Below, one piece after another: positions 50,701 through 56,700 of a stretch of 64,000 nucleotides of DNA (the first letter of the stretch is position 1; the number at the start of each line of letters is the position of its first letter). Location of the stretch: positions 47,192,147-47,256,146 of the forward strand of contig CM026398.1 of NCBI GenBank assembly GCA_014843695.1. The letters run 5' to 3'. Under the pieces are notes generated by a model. It had not been told where the DNA came from and searched no databases. It saw nothing but the letters and a program-made list of their open reading frames with translations. This stretch comes from Archivesica marissinica. Taxonomy: Eukaryota > Mollusca > Bivalvia > Venerida > Vesicomyidae. The position numbers and the translations under genes are program-made.

Positions 50701-53700
50701 GAGAGAGCAGATGCAACGTGGAATTTAAATATTTTTTTAATCGTAGCGACGTTAAATAAACTTAAATAAAAATATATAAACAAGCTCAGCTAATATGAGT
50801 CATATGATGCACGAAAAGGTAAACCTGGTAACAAAAAAATCGATAAAACTATGTATAATTATGTAATGTTTGTATGCAGGTTTATAATGGTGACTCCTTG
50901 AACGGACAGCAAAGTGCAACTTTGTGTGGAAATATGACAGAAACATTTAAACTAGAAAACACAACGACGGTACAGTTCCGTTCCGACATGACATTAAATT
51001 CTACAGGCATTGTCGTTGAATTTCTTATAGGTAAGAATTTACAACCATGTAGGAATAATATTAGGAACGAACTTTTGGTTGGGATGTAATATTGAATCGT
51101 AAATTGCTCTACATCTCGTGGACATACACATGTCGGTGATCACATGAAATCCTATCTTACACTAGTACACACAAATATCCTCTATGTCTTACCATTAACG
51201 TTATGTACCAACTTAATTTACAAATAATAGGAATTATTCTATCAACCAATCAGAAGGAAAGGAAAGAGGTAACTAGGAAAGAGGTAACTAAGAAAGAGGT
51301 AACCATAAGCAAGTTGCTTTCTCCTCAATCCTACATGTATTTTCTTATTATGATCATTATACTATGTATATTCATTGAAATAAAATATTGTTTAAACTAA
51401 CCAATCAGAATCATTCCATGTGTTATTACACGTGTGTACATATACTAAAATGTGTAATGGCTGTATGAAACTTATAACAGACCGTTCGTTGATGTACTAT
51501 GTTGTCTTATTACTTTCTAGCTCCTATTCCCACAACCCCAACCGCTGAACCTGAATCAACCGCTGAACCTGAATGGTCCAGTACGACGCCCGTGGAGTCT
51601 GGACAACATGCGAGTACACAAACCACTAATGATGGTCAACTATGCTTATCAGGTACGACTGCAAACGATTATCGGTCACATGGTATTTTGTAGAATAAAT
51701 AAATATAGATGCACCTACTGAAATAGAATAAATATGTTATGCTTTCTGTCACTAAGTTTATTAATATGTTATATCGTGAGATGGTACAATGGTCGCCAGA
51801 TCGGACAGGTGGATTTTCTCCGGGTACTCCGGTTTTCTCCCACATGAATGACCACACGTACGCTTTCATCCGAGCCAACGAAAGTGATTAATATATGTTG
51901 CTAAAACTTGCTTCGCAATCATCGTAAAATAAATAAAGCTTAAAAAAGCAAATCTTCTCCTCATGAACCACACTTCACAGATCTTTGATATATGGCAAGT
52001 AGCATTACATAGTTGACCTATACTAAGTGTCCTCAGAGTGTGACCCTGGGTTCATAGTTGACCTATACTAAGTGTCCTCAGAGTGTGATCCTGGGTTCAT
52101 AGTTGACCTATACTAAGCGTCCACAGAGTGTGATCCTGTGTTCATAGTTGACCTATACTAAGTGTCCTCAGAGTGTGACCCTGGACTCATTGTTGACCTA
52201 TACTAAGTGTCCACTGAGTGTGACCCTGTGCTCATAGTTGACCTATACTAAGTGTCCACAGAGTGTGACCCTGGACTCATTGTTGACCTATACTAAGTGT
52301 CCACTGAGTGTGACCCTGTGCTCATAGTTGACCTATACTAAGTGTCCACAGAGTGTGATCCTGGGCTCATAATTGACCTATACTAAGTGTCCACAGAGTG
52401 TGATCCTGGGTTCATAGTAGACCTATACTAAGTGTCCTCAGAGTGTGACCCTGGGCTCATAATTGACCTATACTAAGTGTCCACAGAGTGTGATCCTGGG
52501 TTCATAGTTGACCTATACTAAGTGTCCACAGAGTGTGATCCTGGGTTCATAGTTGACCTCGACGTAGGGGTCACACAGTGTAAGCCTGGGCTCATAGTTG
52601 ACCTATACTAAGTGTCCACAGAGTGTGACCCTGGGCTCATAGTTGACCTATACTAAGTGTCCACAGAGTGTGAGCCTGGGTTCATAGTTGACCTCGACGT
52701 AGGGGTCACAGAGTGTGACCCTGGGCTCAGAGTTGACCTATACTAAGTGTCCTCAGAGTGTGACCCTGGGCTCCTAGTAGACATATACTCAGTGATGATA
52801 GATCATAGTGGTATACAAGTCAGCGACCGTAACCACTCGACCACGAAGGCGGATTATAAGCATTGAGCAGCAATCGTTACAGTAGTCATGCTTCCAGGCT
52901 TCTGTACACAACCATTGGGATATTTTAAATATTTACTTTTTAAATCATACTGTTTTTATTTAAGTTTATTTAACGTCGCTACCGGTTGCCCATTTGAACG
53001 ACGGGCAGTTTACCTAACAACACCTTTCCTGGGCAGGCTACAGCGGTTAACCAGTACTTGATGCACCAACCTCCGCAAGAAACTGCCAACTTGTTCCAGT
53101 CTGAGCAGGGTTCGAACCCGTGACCATCAGTGATGATAGGTCATAGTGGTATACAAGTCAGCGACCGTAACCACTCGACCACGGAGGCGGACTATAAGCA
53201 TTGAGCAGCAATCGTTAAGTAGTCGTGCTTCCAGGCTTCTGTTATCAACCATTGTGATATTTTAAATATTAAATATTTTTACTTTCTAAATCATACTGTC
53301 TCGCTACCTTGCCCATTTGAGCGAAGGGCAGTTTACCTAACAACACCTTTCCTGGGCAGGCTCCAGCGGTTAACAACTAATTGGTGCACCAACCTCCGTG
53401 AGAAACTGCCAACTTTTTCATATAAAGAGATATGGTCTGAGCGGGGTTCGAACCCGTGACTATCAGTAAAGATAGGTTACAGTGGCATACAAGTCAGCGA
53501 CATTAACCACTCGACCACGGAGGTAATCTAATAAAAATCATACTACAATAACTGCGATATAAATAGTTGGTATTTTGTCATTGCAGCTGGCGCGGTTACA
53601 GGTCTTGTGATTGTGATAGTTGTTCTGGCGGTTGTGTTAGCTATATGCTTATGCATGCTGTTCGTCAGGTGAGGTCGATCAGATTAGACACAGACTGACA

Positions 53701-56700
53701 CAAATAAACATCGTCTATACACGACAAGTCTTAACCTGGGTTCCAGTCTGTCGAGTTTTCACTAATTAACTTCTGGCAAAATAATTATCAGACACTCAAA
53801 ATGGCTCAACTAACGGTATTTTTTGCCTTCTTTTTTAAACGTTTATTTATCGTCGCTATCTGGTGCCCATATGAGCGACGCCTCCTGAAGAGATTATTCA
53901 TTTTAGATTTTGTAGGATAGTGCATGATACAGACAGAGACCCATTCCAGAATCTCCTCTGGTTCTTTTACGTGCACGGTGTAAAGCACCGACACGAGACC
54001 TCGGTTTAACGTCCCATCTGAAAGACTGTTAATTTTTATTAGGGTCAGACGGGGGATCGAACCTGCAATCCCTGGATCACCAGTCCAGCGTGTTACCACT
54101 GGACTACATATCCGTCTGTACTAATGGTCTCGGTGTTAAACAATATATGTATATGACTGACCACCGCCTGTTCCCAGGCTAGACAAGTATATACAGGACA
54201 AACAAGTTACTTGTATTTGGAAGATCCTGTTAAGACACGTTTGTGCTTGATTTACGTTTGTCACATACATGTCAGTCAGCATTGTCACATACATGTCAGT
54301 CAGCATTGTCACGTACATGTCAGCATTATCACATACATGTCAACATTGTCACATAAATGTCAGCATTGTTACATACATGTCTACATTGTCACATACATGT
54401 CGGTATTGTCACATACATGTCGGTATTGTTACATACATGTTGACATTGTCACATACATGTCGGTATTGTCACATAAATGTCACCATTGTTACATACATGT
54501 CTACATTGTCACATACATGTCGGTATTGTCACATACATGTCGGTATTGTCACATACATGTCGGTATTGTTACATACATGTTGACATTGTCACATACATGT
54601 CGGCATTGTCTCATACATGTCGGCATTGTCACATACATGTCGGCATTGTCTCATACATGTCGGCATTGTCACATACATGTCAGTATTGTCACATACATGT
54701 TAGCATTGTCACATACATGTCGGCATTGTCACATACATGTCGGTATTGTCACATACATGTCAGCAGTGTTACATATATGTCAGCATTGTCACATACATGT
54801 CAGCATTGTCACATACATGTCGGCATTGTCACATACATGTCAGCATTGTCACATACATGTCAGTCAGCATTGTCACGTACATGTCTGCATTGTTACATAC
54901 ATGTTGGCATTGTCTCATACATGTCAGCATTGTTACATATATGTCAGTCAGCATTGTCACGTACATGTCAGCATTGTCACGTACATGTTGGCATTGTCAC
55001 GTACATGTCAGCATTGTCACATACATGTCAGCATTGTTACATACATGTCAGCATTGTCCGGTACATGTCAGCATTGTCACATACATGTCAGCATTGTCAC
55101 ATACATGTCAGCATTGTCACGTACATGTCAGCATTGTCACGTACATATCGGTGTTGTCACATACATGTAGGCATTGTCACATACATGTCAGCATTATCAC
55201 GTACATGTCGGCATTGTCACGTACATGTCAGCATTGTCACATGCATGTACCTTCTATGTTATAATCCTTGTTAGCGCACACTATTTGTTAATAAAACACA
55301 GTCTACATCCGCTATGTCAAAGTCCGTTATGTCGATTTCTCCGGTTATCTCGAAGTTGGATCAAAGTCACGTTTCAGACACTATCATTTTACATATAACT
55401 GGCTCTGTTTATATCGAATTTCGGTAAGTCAAACTTCGGTTATGCCGAAGTATTTTGTTCGGTCGGACGGAATTCAACATTCAACGGATGTAGACTGTAA
55501 TTATAAACATGGTTTACCAGACACACAAAATGCATGACATAAAGTTTTAGAAAATTACAAAAATGAATTTGCTAATTAAATTAACATTGTGCTTGCATAA
55601 ATTAGTTTCCGTTTAAAAGTTGTAATGTTAGTATGTAGTAGATTTTTTTTTCCACGTCAAAACAATTCATGAGAATACATATTAGATCATTCTTTTGAAA
55701 TGTAAAACACTATTAATAATTATTCTTTTATATGTTCCTTGTATTATTCAATAACATATATGTCACCTCTTTTGTTTACGCTATGGTACACCGAAAACAA
55801 ATAAGTAGTCTCTATGCTTTACCATTGAAAAGGTACTACCTAGAAACGGTCACATATAGTCTGCATCCGTTATGTCAAAGTCGGTTATGTCGAATTATCC
55901 GGTTATCTCGAAGTCGATTCAATTCCCATTTCAGACACTATCATTTTACACATAACTGGATCTGTTTATATCAACTTTCGTTAAGTCAAAGTTCGGTTAT
56001 GTCGAAGAATTTTGTTCAGTCCGACGGAATTCGACATAACGGATGTAGACTGTATTTGAAATGTGCAAGGAAATAAGTGTAGACCATGACGTTTGTATAG
56101 CTGTATGCCAGCTGATTTGTCAATCCTTGAAGATATACGCTTCAATGTACAGCATCATATTCAAACGGACTTCTATGAAGAAGTCATGGTTTTTTCTTTC
56201 AAATACTTTGCAGCACTTTCAATTACAATCGGGAAATATGGACTATATTTTTGTTTAAAACAAACAATATTATAACTTGACCATTTCATAAAACATATAA
56301 TTTCTATAATCGGATAATTAGACTTTATGTTTACCACGGAGATGAATTTACATAAGCTTTGTATTAAGCTTGTTTTCAAATCCTATGTGTCTTACAATCA
56401 TTTATAATAATTGTATATGTAGATATATGTAACAGAACAAATTAATAATGCTTAAACTAAGTCATGGTGTTGAAGTTGAAAACACACCTATATAACTAAT
56501 GTTGCTAGAACTTGAGGCCCGGCCAGTTTGCTTTTCTTGAAATTACCATGTCTTGTATTATATATATGTAAAATGAATCGAGCAATAACATATTATTAAA
56601 CTATTAAAACACACACACATAATATATATTCAAGTTTTCAATAATGCAAATAAACTTAAGTTTCAATCCGATACACTAAAAACGTACATGTTCGTCTGGT

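Noticed and set aside
54211..55274. Plus-strand ORFs of 175-319 codons (His/Cys-rich)
   Set aside because: They translate the 20-bp minisatellite in all three frames; the region lies in intron 12.
56061..56379. Small ORFs on both strands before exon 13
   Set aside because: Short, mutually overlapping and without domains; the region is intron 12.
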